Assembly (NCBI RefSeq): GCF_022808645.1
Contig: NZ_JAKZKT010000005.1
Span: 102,682-166,681 of the forward strand
Direction of reading: 5' to 3'
Length of the DNA stretch: 64,000 bases
Source: Bacillus litorisediminis
GTDB taxonomy: Bacteria > Bacillota > Bacilli > Bacillales > JC228
Shown here: piece after piece, positions 1 through 8,289 of the stretch
How the letters are laid out: the number at the start of each line of letters is the position of its first letter
How positions within the stretch are numbered: position 1 is the first letter of the stretch
The notes under the pieces: model-generated
The model's input: only the letters and a program-made list of their open reading frames with translations
Told to the model about the DNA's origin: nothing
Database searches by the model: none
Made by a program: the position numbers and the translations under genes

Positions 1-2
1 AT

Positions 3-305
3 TATAAGGATTATCAGAATACATCGAACCAAGAATTTGAAAAAATCTCACATCAGCTTGAAAAAGAAATTCAAAAATATAACAAGCTTAGCGAAGAGTC
101 TACGAGTACACAGTATCAAAATCTGCTTCGCATCAATCAGCTTGAAGAAAAAATCAGAGAACTTGAAGTTGAGAATCAAAAGTACTTTGAGCAGTATGAA
201 AAGATTCTTGAAGAAAAAAATCAATTGCTGCAAACTATCAAAGATTTTACAGAACGGATGTCTTTTTCCTTAGCGCCAAAAACAGCTTCTTCCCAATCGG
301 AGTAA
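3..305 (+). CDS. C-terminal part of a coiled-coil protein (5' end outside window)
   Basis: An open frame enters from the left edge and stops with TAA at 303-305, giving about 100 residues. The visible part is almost entirely Glu/Lys/Gln/Leu-rich heptad-like sequence (for example LEEKIRELEVENQKYFEQYE), a long alpha-helical coiled coil, ending in a short Ser/Ala/Pro-rich tail. No catalytic motif or membrane segment is visible. It lies 47 bp upstream of the polysaccharide deacetylase gene on the same strand, so the two may be co-transcribed. I do not recognise the family; the fragment may belong to a larger structural or division-related coiled-coil protein, but nothing here proves that. Confidence 0.6.
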   Translation, partial: YKDYQNTSNQEFEKISHQLEKEIQKYNKLSEESTSTQYQNLLRINQLEEKIRELEVENQKYFEQYEKILEEKNQLLQTIKDFTERMSFSLAPKTASSQSE

Positions 306-352
306 ACAGACTTTTTCAGCCTATTTAGAACGGAATAGAAGGGGAGGTACCT

Positions 353-1636
353 ATGTCTGTTTACAACGGTAAATTGCTCGAGCTTTTATCGGTCGAGCAA
401 AGAGCGGAAAAATATGTATTGCGCGTCAGATTATTTTTCCAAAGGCCATTCGAATTTTTTTGGGAAATTGACGATGACACAGCGGCCCATATTCAAAAAA
501 TAGTAGAAAATAAAGAACCGTTTAAATATAGAATTTCTTTTCAAAGCACTTGGGACCATTATAAAAGTCAGTATGTAAGCTTTATAACTAGAACATACAG
601 AGATCAGAGTGACCGAATCTTTTTCCCTTGCTCAGAAGAGTTTGCTAAAGGGCTAGGCATCTTAAAAAAAATGGAACCTCTACAAGAAATCAACGAATTT
701 CCATTTTTATTTCGGGAAGAAACAATAATTGAAACCGAAAAAACAGAAAAACCAGAGGAACCTCCATCCCAAAGCAATCATAGATATACCTGGATTACGG
801 CGACTGTCATTGCCTGTTTATTCATAGGCTCTTTTTTCATTGTTTATTTAAAGGATTCATTTAAAAATGAATCTCCTTATACATCGGTGGTAGAGGCTAA
901 GACGGTTGAACAAGAGGAGTATGCCGTTTCAATGGATGGGAAGGAGAAGATAGCGGAAACCGGAGACCCTTCAACTCAAACATATGAATCTAGTATTCCG
1001 GAAAACTATCAATCTAGTAATCAAGCAAACACAAATGAAGAGCCCGCTATCCCTTTTATTGAGGTAGACGAGGTTTTAACCTATAGTATCCCCGAGGGAA
1101 GGGTTGCACTGACTTTTGACGATGGCCCTTCAAGGTATTCACAAGAAATCATTGATATCCTGAAACAATACCAGGCTGGAGGAACGTTCTTTTTTACCGG
1201 TTTAAATGTTAAAAAGTACCCGGACTATGTTCAATATGTATATGACAATGGGTATTCCATTGGCAGCCATTCGATGTCCCATGCGAACTTCACAACGCTT
1301 TCGTATGAGGAACAGGAAAGAGAATTGCTGCAATCGGCGGGATTAATAGAAAGTATAATCCATGACGATGTCGTGCTCTTTAGACCTCCATATGGAGCAA
1401 AAAATGAAACCACCCTAAAAATAGCAGAGCGCACCAATCATAAACTAGTTCTATGGAATAAGGATACCGAAGACTGGAAGCATCAAAACGCAGAGGAAAT
1501 TTTTCAATATGTTGCCGAGTCTGATACTTCTGGAGCCATTATCCTTCTCCATGAATCGCAGGCTGTAATTGATGCTTTGCCGAGAATTATTGAGTACTTA
1601 CAGAAACAAGGTTTAGACATCGTAGGTCTTAAATAA
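353..1636 (+). CDS. Membrane-anchored polysaccharide deacetylase (NodB/CE4 family)
   Basis: The 427-residue protein has an N-terminal cytoplasmic region (1-145), one transmembrane segment (about 147-166), a Ser/Glu-rich linker and a C-terminal NodB domain (about 250-427). All CE4 motifs are visible: TFDDGP (metal-binding Asp256/Asp257), SHSMSH with metal ligands His306 and His310, RPPYG at 344-348, DTEDW at 371-375 and LLH ending at His400. Such enzymes remove acetyl groups from peptidoglycan or other polysaccharides outside the membrane; the exact substrate cannot be read. The N-terminal cytoplasmic domain before the anchor is unusual for simple PdaA-type enzymes and might be regulatory. The start is fixed by GGGGAGGT just upstream of ATG 353. 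Confidence 0.9.
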   Translation: MSVYNGKLLELLSVEQRAEKYVLRVRLFFQRPFEFFWEIDDDTAAHIQKIVENKEPFKYRISFQSTWDHYKSQYVSFITRTYRDQSDRIFFPCSEEFAKGLGILKKMEPLQEINEFPFLFREETIIETEKTEKPEEPPSQSNHRYTWITATVIACLFIGSFFIVYLKDSFKNESPYTSVVEAKTVEQEEYAVSMDGKEKIAETGDPSTQTYESSIPENYQSSNQANTNEEPAIPFIEVDEVLTYSIPEGRVALTFDDGPSRYSQEIIDILKQYQAGGTFFFTGLNVKKYPDYVQYVYDNGYSIGSHSMSHANFTTLSYEEQERELLQSAGLIESIIHDDVVLFRPPYGAKNETTLKIAERTNHKLVLWNKDTEDWKHQNAEEIFQYVAESDTSGAIILLHESQAVIDALPRIIEYLQKQGLDIVGLK

Positions 1637-1691
1637 TACATGTCCTCAGTTAAACCGATTTTTATCTTCCGACATAATAAGCCATTATTGT

Positions 1692-1732
1692 AAAAAAACA
1701 TTTACTAGCTATTAACTAGTAAATGTTTTTTT
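1692..1732. terminator. Bidirectional terminator that also encodes the ThrB C-terminus
   Basis: Arms CATTTACTAG (1699-1708) and CTAGTAAATG (1716-1725) pair across a 7-nt loop, flanked by A7 on the left and T7 on the right. It can therefore end transcription of the deacetylase (rightward) and of the thr operon (leftward). The thrB stop codon (1712-1714) lies in the loop, so the last residues of ThrB are encoded by the terminator stem. Confidence 0.85.
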
Positions 1733-2668
1733 GGCATTTATCTTAGATTCAACGGTAACACCGACCGTGTCAATCGAAAGAGTTACTATATTTGCATTTA
1801 CCCCATGCTTATGTAAAACATGATGAATGTGATCAGTAAGTTGTTTATCATCTTTATCTGTTAAAGCAATCATGGTTGGACCTGCCCCGCTTAAAGCCAC
1901 CCCGATGGCTCCATACTGTTGGCCAGTTGCTAACAATTCCTCAAGCCCTGGAATAAGAGCTGCACGGTATGGCTGATGAATTCGATCTGACATCGCTTCA
2001 TATAAGACAGAAAGTTCTCCTCGCGCTAGAGCACCCGCCAACAAAGCTGAATGACCAATGGCATATACTGTATCTTCCCGAGAATAAGAAGAGGGTAAAA
2101 CATCTCTGGCAGCGGCTGTGGATAAGGAATATTCCGGAATAGCCACTACTGCCCGAATACCCTCAGGCGGAGGAAAGTGAATATAGGAAACCTTTCCATC
2201 GTTTTTGGCTGCAACCACAATACCGCCGAATAAAGATGCCCCTACATTATCAGGGTGACCTTCCATTTGAGTTGCTAAATAAAAGATTTCATTCTTCTCT
2301 AAAGGTTCATCAAGCATGATATTCGCCGCAACCATACCTCCTACAATCGCGGCTGCACTGCTTCCTAAACCTCTTGTTAATGGTATTTCGCTCTCTACTT
2401 CCATCTCAAGCTCTGGAATAGGAAAGCCTGCACGCTTAAAAACCGCTATAGCCGCTTGATATATTAAATTATCTTTACCGGAAGAAAGTCCCTCTAAATT
2501 GTTCCCTCTAAACGCAATCCGAGTGTTTGAAGCTCGGCGCATTTTAATCGTAGTATATAAATTCAGAGCCATTCCGATGGCATCAAAGCCAGAGCCGAGA
2601 TTGGCCGTACTTGCAGGAACTCTAACCGTCACTTCAAACTGTTCCATTGTGTTCACCGGCATATTCAT
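1712..2668 (-). CDS. thrB: Homoserine kinase
   Basis: GHMP-family kinase of 318 residues that phosphorylates homoserine to O-phosphohomoserine, the substrate of the neighbouring threonine synthase. The N-terminus shows the typical [18 protein letters not shown] block, and the ATP-binding GHMP loop is [14 protein letters not shown] near residue 95. The C-terminal GAGPTMIAL block is also present. It is the last gene of pheB-hom-thrC-thrB and overlaps the end of thrC by 35 bp. ATG 2668 is preceded by AAAGG; an in-frame ATG at 2647 (Met8) is a plausible alternative closer to the length of other bacilli. The stop codon falls inside the terminator loop. Confidence 0.95.
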   Translation of the reverse strand: MNMPVNTMEQFEVTVRVPASTANLGSGFDAIGMALNLYTTIKMRRASNTRIAFRGNNLEGLSSGKDNLIYQAAIAVFKRAGFPIPELEMEVESEIPLTRGLGSSAAAIVGGMVAANIMLDEPLEKNEIFYLATQMEGHPDNVGASLFGGIVVAAKNDGKVSYIHFPPPEGIRAVVAIPEYSLSTAAARDVLPSSYSREDTVYAIGHSALLAGALARGELSVLYEAMSDRIHQPYRAALIPGLEELLATGQQYGAIGVALSGAGPTMIALTDKDDKQLTDHIHHVLHKHGVNANIVTLSIDTVGVTVESKINAKKTFTS

Positions 2669-3707
2669 GCAAAACCTTTAATACAGAATCATAACTGCTA
2701 TCAACTTTAACTGGCTGGATTTTGGCATATTGAATCGATGTATCCGGGTCTTTTAATCCATTTCCTGTTAAAACACAAACGACTTTTTTGCCTGCTTCTA
2801 ACTGGCCAGATTGTCGTTGTTTGATAATTCCTGCTAACGAAGCGGCTGAAGCCGGTTCAGCAAATATTCCTTCAGAACGGGCTAAGGTTTGATAGGCTTC
2901 TACAATTTGTTCATCGGTAACTTCATCAATCAGGCCATTTGATTCCTGTAAAGCATTTGTTGCTTTCTCCCAGCTTGCCGGGTTTCCGATACGGATTGCA
3001 GTGGCAAGCGTTTCAGGATTCTCAACAACTTTACCTTTTACAATTGGCGCTGCACCTGCTGCTTGAAAACCATACATTTGTGGCAGCTTCTCAGTTTGGC
3101 CGTTCTGATAATATTCTGTAAATCCCTTCCAATAGGCTGAGATATTTCCAGCATTTCCAACCGGTATTGCCAAAATATCCGGGGCATCCTGGAGTTCGTC
3201 ACAGATTTCAAACGCAGCCGTCTTTTGTCCTTCCAAACGATACGGATTAATGGAATTGACAAGAGTAATCGGTTCTTTAGCCGTAATGTCTTTGACAATG
3301 GAAAGAGCATCATCGAAATTCCCATTAATTTCAATAATTTTAGCCCCGTACGCGATCGCTTGGGCTAACTTCCCAAGGGCAATCTTTCCCTCTGGTATTA
3401 AAACAAAACAATTAAGGTTAGCTCTCGCTGCATAGGCTGCTGCTGAAGCAGAGGTATTGCCGGTTGAAGCGCACATAATGGTTCGGCTGCCCTCCTCGAT
3501 TGCTTTAGCAACAGCCATAACCATTCCCCGATCTTTAAATGAACCTGTTGGATTCAATCCCTCATACTTAAAATAAAGCTCAAGCCCTAATTTTTCAGAT
3601 AAATTAGGTGCAAATAATAACGGGGTATTCCCTTCATGTAAGGTAAGAGATGGGGTCTTTGCTGTAATTGGTAAATAAGGTGCATATTTTGCCAGAATTC
3701 CGCTCAT
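2634..3707 (-). CDS. thrC: Threonine synthase
   Basis: PLP-dependent fold-type II enzyme converting O-phosphohomoserine to threonine and phosphate. The PLP lysine lies in [10 protein letters not shown], and the phosphate-binding loop is seen in [16 protein letters not shown]. The start is placed at ATG 3707, overlapping the hom stop codon region by 3 bp sideways spacing (TAA 3709-3711, then ATG), which gives 357 residues beginning [13 protein letters not shown]. This matches the usual length of about 352 in Bacillus. A longer reading frame extends into hom but carries no family similarity there. The ribosome binding site GGAAGG lies within the end of hom, consistent with coupled translation. 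Confidence 0.95.
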   Translation of the reverse strand: MSGILAKYAPYLPITAKTPSLTLHEGNTPLLFAPNLSEKLGLELYFKYEGLNPTGSFKDRGMVMAVAKAIEEGSRTIMCASTGNTSASAAAYAARANLNCFVLIPEGKIALGKLAQAIAYGAKIIEINGNFDDALSIVKDITAKEPITLVNSINPYRLEGQKTAAFEICDELQDAPDILAIPVGNAGNISAYWKGFTEYYQNGQTEKLPQMYGFQAAGAAPIVKGKVVENPETLATAIRIGNPASWEKATNALQESNGLIDEVTDEQIVEAYQTLARSEGIFAEPASAASLAGIIKQRQSGQLEAGKKVVCVLTGNGLKDPDTSIQYAKIQPVKVDSSYDSVLKVLHEYAGEHNGTV

Positions 3708-3708
3708 G

Positions 3709-5010
3709 TTATTCACTGCCTTCCACTCGATAAACGCTTTTAATTTCATTCACAAATTCCAATTGTTTCAGTTCATTTAAAATATGACTAATACTCTTTT
3801 TAGATGATAAATGTGTAATCATGATGAGTTCCGCCGTGTTTTTACCGTCTTTAGTCGGATGCTGGATCACCTGTTCTAAACTTACATTTTCATCTGCCAT
3901 TTTAGTTGTGAGTTGAGCTAATACACCGCTTTTATCTTCGACAATGAGACGTAAGAAATATTTCGCCCATATTTGTTCATCTGTTTTTAGTTTCTTTTCT
4001 TTATAGGGAGCTACCATACCGCGCCCATTGACACCTAGCTTCATATTCTTTACAACGGTAACTAAATCGGAAACAACGGCGGTTGCAGTTGGAAGTTCAC
4101 CTGCTCCTGGTCCGTAAAACATCGTCTCCCCGACAGCTTCTCCATACACATATACGGCATTAAAGACACCATTAACCGAAGCAAGCGGATGGGAGTTTTT
4201 GAGCATAGTAGGCTGCACACTGACTTCGATTAAATCATCATCTCGTTTCGCAATTCCTATGAGCTTCAGTGTATACCCCAATCTTTGGCCATAGAGGATG
4301 TCTTCCTGTGTTACTTGTGAAATCCCTTTGCAAGAAACCTCATCTAGGTTCATGCCAACATGGAAGCCAAGTGTGCTTAAGATTGCCATTTTTCTGGCTG
4401 CATCTAATCCCTCCACATCTGACGTAGGGTCAGCTTCTGCATACCCTAAGCTTTGCGCCTCTTGTAAAACTTCCTGATATGAGGCACCCTCTTGACTCAT
4501 TTTTGTCAGAATATAATTGGTTGTTCCATTTACTATACCCATAATTTTGGTGATTCGGTCTGAAGAAAATCCCTCTACTAATGCTCTTAAAATTGGAATC
4601 CCTCCAGCTACACTTGCCTCATAAAATAGGTCACAGTTTTTCTCTGCAGCTTTCTTTAATAATTCGGCTCCATGTAATGCCATTAAATCTTTATTGGCTG
4701 TTACTACATGCTTGCCTTGCTCTAATGCTTCCAATATGTATGACCTGGTGGGTTCTATCCCGCCCATTACTTCTACAATGACATCAATTTCTGGATCATG
4801 GAGCAGGCGGTATGGATCATCTGTAATCAGATCAGACGCTACCGAAATCATTCTTTCCTTGTTTAAATCTTGTACGAGAATGCGTCCGATTTCCACTTCC
4901 ATTCCCGTTTGTTTAAATAACTCTTCCTGGTGTCCCTCAACTAAGCGAATGACTCCGGTACCCACTGTCCCCATACCCATCAAACCTAGCTTTATCTTAT
5001 GGTTTTTCAC
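3709..5010 (-). CDS. hom: Homoserine dehydrogenase
   Basis: NAD(P)-dependent reduction of aspartate semialdehyde to homoserine, the branch point for threonine and methionine. The N-terminal Rossmann motif is [12 protein letters not shown]. The catalytic core is recognised by [26 protein letters not shown] and [16 protein letters not shown], and a C-terminal ACT domain (about residues 355-430) suggests feedback control by threonine. The GTG start at 5010 is preceded by GAGGG with 7-nt spacing and gives 433 residues, the length I recall for B. subtilis Hom; an upstream TTG at 5034 is less likely. The gene is 29 bp downstream of pheB in the same operon. Confidence 0.95.
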   Translation of the reverse strand: MKNHKIKLGLMGMGTVGTGVIRLVEGHQEELFKQTGMEVEIGRILVQDLNKERMISVASDLITDDPYRLLHDPEIDVIVEVMGGIEPTRSYILEALEQGKHVVTANKDLMALHGAELLKKAAEKNCDLFYEASVAGGIPILRALVEGFSSDRITKIMGIVNGTTNYILTKMSQEGASYQEVLQEAQSLGYAEADPTSDVEGLDAARKMAILSTLGFHVGMNLDEVSCKGISQVTQEDILYGQRLGYTLKLIGIAKRDDDLIEVSVQPTMLKNSHPLASVNGVFNAVYVYGEAVGETMFYGPGAGELPTATAVVSDLVTVVKNMKLGVNGRGMVAPYKEKKLKTDEQIWAKYFLRLIVEDKSGVLAQLTTKMADENVSLEQVIQHPTKDGKNTAELIMITHLSSKKSISHILNELKQLEFVNEIKSVYRVEGSE

Positions 5011-5039
5011 AATGCCACCCTCTTTTCCTCTCAATTTAT

Positions 5040-5486
5040 CTAGCCTTGACCCACTATAACAACCTTCCTTACTCCATCTACCTGGCTAAGCTCATCTATA
5101 AACTCTGAAGTAGGTAGATTAAGAGAAGCTGTGTCTACAGAAAGAACGACATTGGCGATTCCTTGCAAAGGAATACTTTGATTGATTGTTAAGATATTAC
5201 CTGATTTTTCGGCAACAAATCTTAACACGTTGGATAGGATACCGGACCGATGCTCTAAAATAAGGGAAAACGTGACTATTTGCTTATAAGTCGCTGCATT
5301 AAAGGGAAAAATTTTATCTTTGTACTTATAATAAGCACTTCGACTTAACCCCACTCTTTCAACTGCTTGATGAACGGTCTCGACTTCTCCTGTTTCAACA
5401 AGTTTTTTTGCTTCTACCGTCTTATAAATAGACTCCGGCAAAATATCGCTATGAATTAAATAAAACTTTTCCTTATTACGAGTCAA
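5040..5486 (-). CDS. pheB: ACT-domain protein PheB (UPF0735 family)
   Basis: A 148-residue protein with an N-terminal helical part containing a helix-turn-helix-like stretch (VERVGLSRSAYYKYKDKI) and a C-terminal ACT domain (about 70-146). It is the conserved first gene of the hom-thrC-thrB operon in Bacillaceae, historically annotated as PheB. Its biochemical role is not settled; an amino-acid-sensing regulatory function is an inference from the ACT domain. The TTG start at 5486 is well placed behind AGGGAGG with about 7-nt spacing. A strong SigA-type promoter lies about 45 bp upstream. Confidence 0.9.
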   Translation of the reverse strand: MTRNKEKFYLIHSDILPESIYKTVEAKKLVETGEVETVHQAVERVGLSRSAYYKYKDKIFPFNAATYKQIVTFSLILEHRSGILSNVLRFVAEKSGNILTINQSIPLQGIANVVLSVDTASLNLPTSEFIDELSQVDGVRKVVIVGQG

Positions 5487-5529
5487 AACAAGTCCTCCCT
5501 AAACGGACATTTGTATATATATAGTGGAC

Positions 5530-5558
5530 ATTATATGCCTAAATTTGATCTATTTCAA
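5530..5558 (-). promoter_or_regulatory. SigA-type promoter of the pheB-hom-thrC-thrB operon
   Basis: Read on the minus strand: TTGAAA (5558-5553), a 17-bp spacer, then a perfect TATAAT (5535-5530). The leader to the pheB start is only about 35-45 nt, too short for a T-box. Two direct copies of AATGTCC lie at and just after the -10 box and could be a repressor site. Confidence 0.85.
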
Positions 5559-5559
5559 G

Positions 5560-6099
5560 TCTATTTTTTAGCGAATTGCAGATTCATGGCAAAGCAAAGT
5601 TTCCATGGGAACACGCAAATAGCAATGTCCTTATCATCAGCGGAGAGACGGTGAGCATAGATATTAGGTATCTGACAACGTCAGATACAGAAGAAGCGAT
5701 TTATGAGGAAAATCAAAATGCTTTTACATATAATACTGTCCAGTCTTATATGATATTAATAAGAAGTATATTACAGTCCAGGAGCGATCCCGGGATCGAG
5801 CATCAGTTTATTTCCTTGCATAAAATTTGAGCATAAAAAAACGAAAGGGTAAAATATTAAACAAATACCTATTCATCCATATTTTGGTTCCAGCTATGAT
5901 TTGATCATTATATTAGAAAAAGTTACATAGTACCCTATCATTCTTTCTCAAAGAGATTTAATAGATTATTTACTTTCACTCCCATACAAAAAGTTTACTG
6001 GCAGCCCGCAACCTAAAGGATTTTCTTGCTTCGCGCTTTCGTGAAATAAAAACAGGCATGGGTACTTTAACTTATGGGCATGGAGAGGAGAATTGATTC
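5560..6099. other. 540-bp intergenic region with weak open frame and hairpin
   Basis: No convincing gene is seen. A TTG-started open frame of 84 codons (5576-5830, plus strand) lacks a ribosome binding site, though its middle (ISGETVSIDIRYLTTSDTEE) looks protein-like, so it may be a decayed gene. It contains a perfect 9-bp inverted repeat, GTATCTGAC-AAC-GTCAGATAC, at 5668-5688. The last 100 bp hold the leader and ribosome binding site of the glycosyltransferase gene. Confidence 0.4.
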
Positions 6100-6819
6100 A
6101 TGAGGAATTATGTGATTATTATCCCCGCCCTTAACCCGACAGAAAGCTTGATTGATTATGTAAAAGCGCTTTTAGCAAAAGGGGCGAAACATGTCATTGT
6201 CGTAAATGATGGGAGTCATGAAGAGTGTGACAATATTTTTCAAGAAATTAGTTTAATAGAAAGATGCACAGTAGTAACACATCATGAAAACAAAGGAAAG
6301 GGCAGGGCCCTTAAAACTGCTTTCGCTTACTTTTTAGAACATTTTCAAGGTATGGACGGTGTTATAACCGCAGATGCGGATGGACAACACTCGGTTGAAG
6401 ATGTTTTCAAGGTAGCAAATGCCATTACTCCTGGGTACCGAGAGATCGTATTAGGAGTTAGAGATTTTCGCAAAACGTATGTCCCAGGAAGGAGTCAGTT
6501 AGGAAATAGAATAACTAGTTTCCTATTCTATTTATTATTTCACTATAAACTCGAAGATACACAAACCGGTTTGCGTGGGATTCCTGTTTCACAGCTCCCC
6601 TGGTTGCTTGAATTAAAAGGGGAACGTTATGAATACGAAATAAATATGCTTATTCATGCGCGATTAAGAGATATCCATTTTCGTAAAGTCCCGATTCAGA
6701 CCTTATATTTTAATAGAAATGAAAGTTCCCATTACCATCCATTATTTGATTCATTCAAAATTTTTTCTAAGTTAGTAAGGGGTTATTTTCATGATGCAAG
6801 CCATTGGAGAAAAAAATGA
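6100..6819 (+). CDS. Family 2 glycosyltransferase (DPM/DPG-synthase type)
   Basis: A 239-residue GT-A fold glycosyltransferase without obvious transmembrane helices. The nucleotide-binding VNDGS (Asp37) and metal-binding ADADGQH (DxD at 92-94) are visible, followed by a QTGLRGIP loop typical of dolichol/undecaprenyl-phosphate-mannose synthase-like enzymes. It probably moves a sugar from a nucleotide donor to a lipid carrier on the cytoplasmic face; the sugar cannot be read. Start ATG 6100 follows GGAGAGGAG. Its stop overlaps the next start (ATGA), so the product is translationally coupled to the acyltransferase-like protein. It is the first gene of a cluster with PlsC-like, PAP2 and GT4 genes. 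Confidence 0.85.
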   Translation: MRNYVIIIPALNPTESLIDYVKALLAKGAKHVIVVNDGSHEECDNIFQEISLIERCTVVTHHENKGKGRALKTAFAYFLEHFQGMDGVITADADGQHSVEDVFKVANAITPGYREIVLGVRDFRKTYVPGRSQLGNRITSFLFYLLFHYKLEDTQTGLRGIPVSQLPWLLELKGERYEYEINMLIHARLRDIHFRKVPIQTLYFNRNESSHYHPLFDSFKIFSKLVRGYFHDASHWRKK

Positions 6820-7508
6820 ATAGCCATTTTTACGGTAAATTATTTAGATTTGTCCGCTTTGTAACAAGAACAGTGTATCCCAAATATAAAATTATATTAT
6901 CAGGTACTCCTGCAGGTCCGGCAGTATATGTTTCCCACCATCAAAATTTTTATGGGCCATTTGTGACATACCTTTGGCTGCCAATCCCTGTTCGGGTATG
7001 GGTACTCCATGTATTTTTTGATAAAACTAGCTGTTATCGGCAATTTGTGGACTATACATTTACTGTCCGCTTAAAAATGAAAAAGAAATTTGCGGCTTTT
7101 ATAGCCTTTCTGTTATCCTCCCTTATTTCAAAATTTTTTCAATCAGCAAACGCTATCCCTGTTTTCAGAGGAACAAAAAAGATCGTAGATACTTTTAATG
7201 ATAGTGTGCAGACCTTAAAGCGGGGGGAACCAATTCTGATTTTTCCTGATATTGAATATGCCAATTCCTCCTCTGTTATGCAGGGAATGTATGAAGGCTT
7301 TCTCTACCTGGAAAGATATTTTCATAGAGAAACAGGAAATCACATACACTTTATCCCTTTATACGTAAGTAAAAAAACACATACCGTTATTACAGGAGAA
7401 CCCATTTCCTTTAGAGACGGTGAGCCATTTAAATCTGAACTGAAAATCGTTTCTCAAAAATTACGTGATTCCATCAACCAATTAGCTCAAAAATGTGGAG
7501 ATGTATAA
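6816..7508 (+). CDS. PlsC-like acyltransferase family protein with altered catalytic motif
   Basis: A 230-residue protein with the block order of 1-acylglycerol-3-phosphate acyltransferases: VSHHQNFYGPF (residues 39-49), NAIPVFRGT, and ILIFPDIEYANSS in the place of the usual EGTRS block. The HX4D signature is changed: His42 is followed five residues later by Gly47 instead of Asp. It might be a divergent enzyme or a non-catalytic lipid-binding relative. The start is ATG 6816, inside the stop of the upstream GT2 gene, with GGAGA at 6806-6810. A terminator follows directly, so the GT2-acyltransferase pair forms a tight unit. Confidence 0.7.
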   Translation: MNSHFYGKLFRFVRFVTRTVYPKYKIILSGTPAGPAVYVSHHQNFYGPFVTYLWLPIPVRVWVLHVFFDKTSCYRQFVDYTFTVRLKMKKKFAAFIAFLLSSLISKFFQSANAIPVFRGTKKIVDTFNDSVQTLKRGEPILIFPDIEYANSSSVMQGMYEGFLYLERYFHRETGNHIHFIPLYVSKKTHTVITGEPISFRDGEPFKSELKIVSQKLRDSINQLAQKCGDV

Positions 7509-7509
7509 G

Positions 7510-7563
7510 AAAAAAGGGTTCACCCTTACCACAATATCCAGTGGGGGGAAACCCTTTTTTATT
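7510..7563 (+). terminator. Terminator after the GT2-acyltransferase pair
   Basis: AAAAAGGGTT pairs with the AAACCCTTTTTT segment, with an inner CACCC/GGGGGG part, ending in T6. It starts immediately after the stop codon. Confidence 0.75.
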
Positions 7564-7669
7564 TATTTCAAAAATCATTGCAAATCCTTTACAAACAATT
7601 TGTATTTTCTAAATATTAATTCTTTAAAATCTTTAGTAAGAGGTCTTTTTCAGTTGGGAGGTGACTGTA

Positions 7670-8221
7670 TTGGTCAGGTATATGGAACGCTTTTATGCAT
7701 TGGAATGTAAATTGTTTCGGAAGATCAACCGCTATTTTGAAAGAAGACTGCTTAATCGCTTCTTTCGTACGGTCACACATATAGGCGGGGCGACTTTTAC
7801 GATTTCGCTTGTTTTAGGAATTATTCTTTTATCATCTGAATCCGTTCAATACACGGCAATTGCCAGTGCTATTGCTTTAACCATAAGTCATATTCCCGTT
7901 GCCCTTATTAAAAAAATGTATCCCCGCTCAAGGCCGTATATAGTCCTTGAATACATCCATGTAACAGACAATCCATTAAAGGACCATTCTTTTCCTTCTG
8001 GTCATACAACAGCCATCTTTGCGATTCTTACTCCATTTGTTCTTTTGAACCCTGTACTTTCACTTATTTTAGTTCCCGTCGGTCTGATCGTTGGCTTTTC
8101 CCGAATTTATTTAGGGCTGCATTATCCATCTGACGTTTTGGCCGGTTGTATACTAGGCTGTGTATCAGGGTTTTTGTCTTTTATGTGGGTGAAGCATTTC
8201 TTTCTGTATGGATTTATGTAG
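7670..8221 (+). CDS. PAP2-family phosphatase
   Basis: A 183-residue membrane protein with four or more hydrophobic helices and all three PAP2 motifs: KX6RP (Lys81 to Arg88-Pro89), PSGH (109-112) and SRX5HX3D (Arg145, His151, Asp155). Such enzymes remove phosphate from lipid phosphates or pyrophosphates such as phosphatidic acid, PGP or undecaprenyl-PP at the outer membrane face. The TTG at 7670 is preferred because GGGAGGTG (7656-7663) sits 6 nt upstream; the frame's earlier GTG lies inside that Shine-Dalgarno sequence. The lipid-cluster context suggests a role in turnover of a lipid intermediate. Confidence 0.85.
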   Translation: MVRYMERFYALECKLFRKINRYFERRLLNRFFRTVTHIGGATFTISLVLGIILLSSESVQYTAIASAIALTISHIPVALIKKMYPRSRPYIVLEYIHVTDNPLKDHSFPSGHTTAIFAILTPFVLLNPVLSLILVPVGLIVGFSRIYLGLHYPSDVLAGCILGCVSGFLSFMWVKHFFLYGFM

Positions 8222-8289
8222 ACATTTCTCATCTGACATCCATGCAGAACATACATTTTACAAATTGAATTAAATAATGGAGGGCTCCC

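Noticed and set aside
1231..1701. Minus-strand open frames inside the polysaccharide deacetylase gene
   Set aside because: They overlap a gene with all CE4 motifs, lack ribosome binding sites and have no family sequence.
5487..5600. T-box or other riboswitch for the thr operon
   Set aside because: The promoter lies about 45 bp from the pheB start, leaving no room for a structured leader.
7495..7710. 71-codon plus-strand frame between the acyltransferase-like and PAP2 genes
   Set aside because: It runs through the terminator hairpin and overlaps both genes out of frame.
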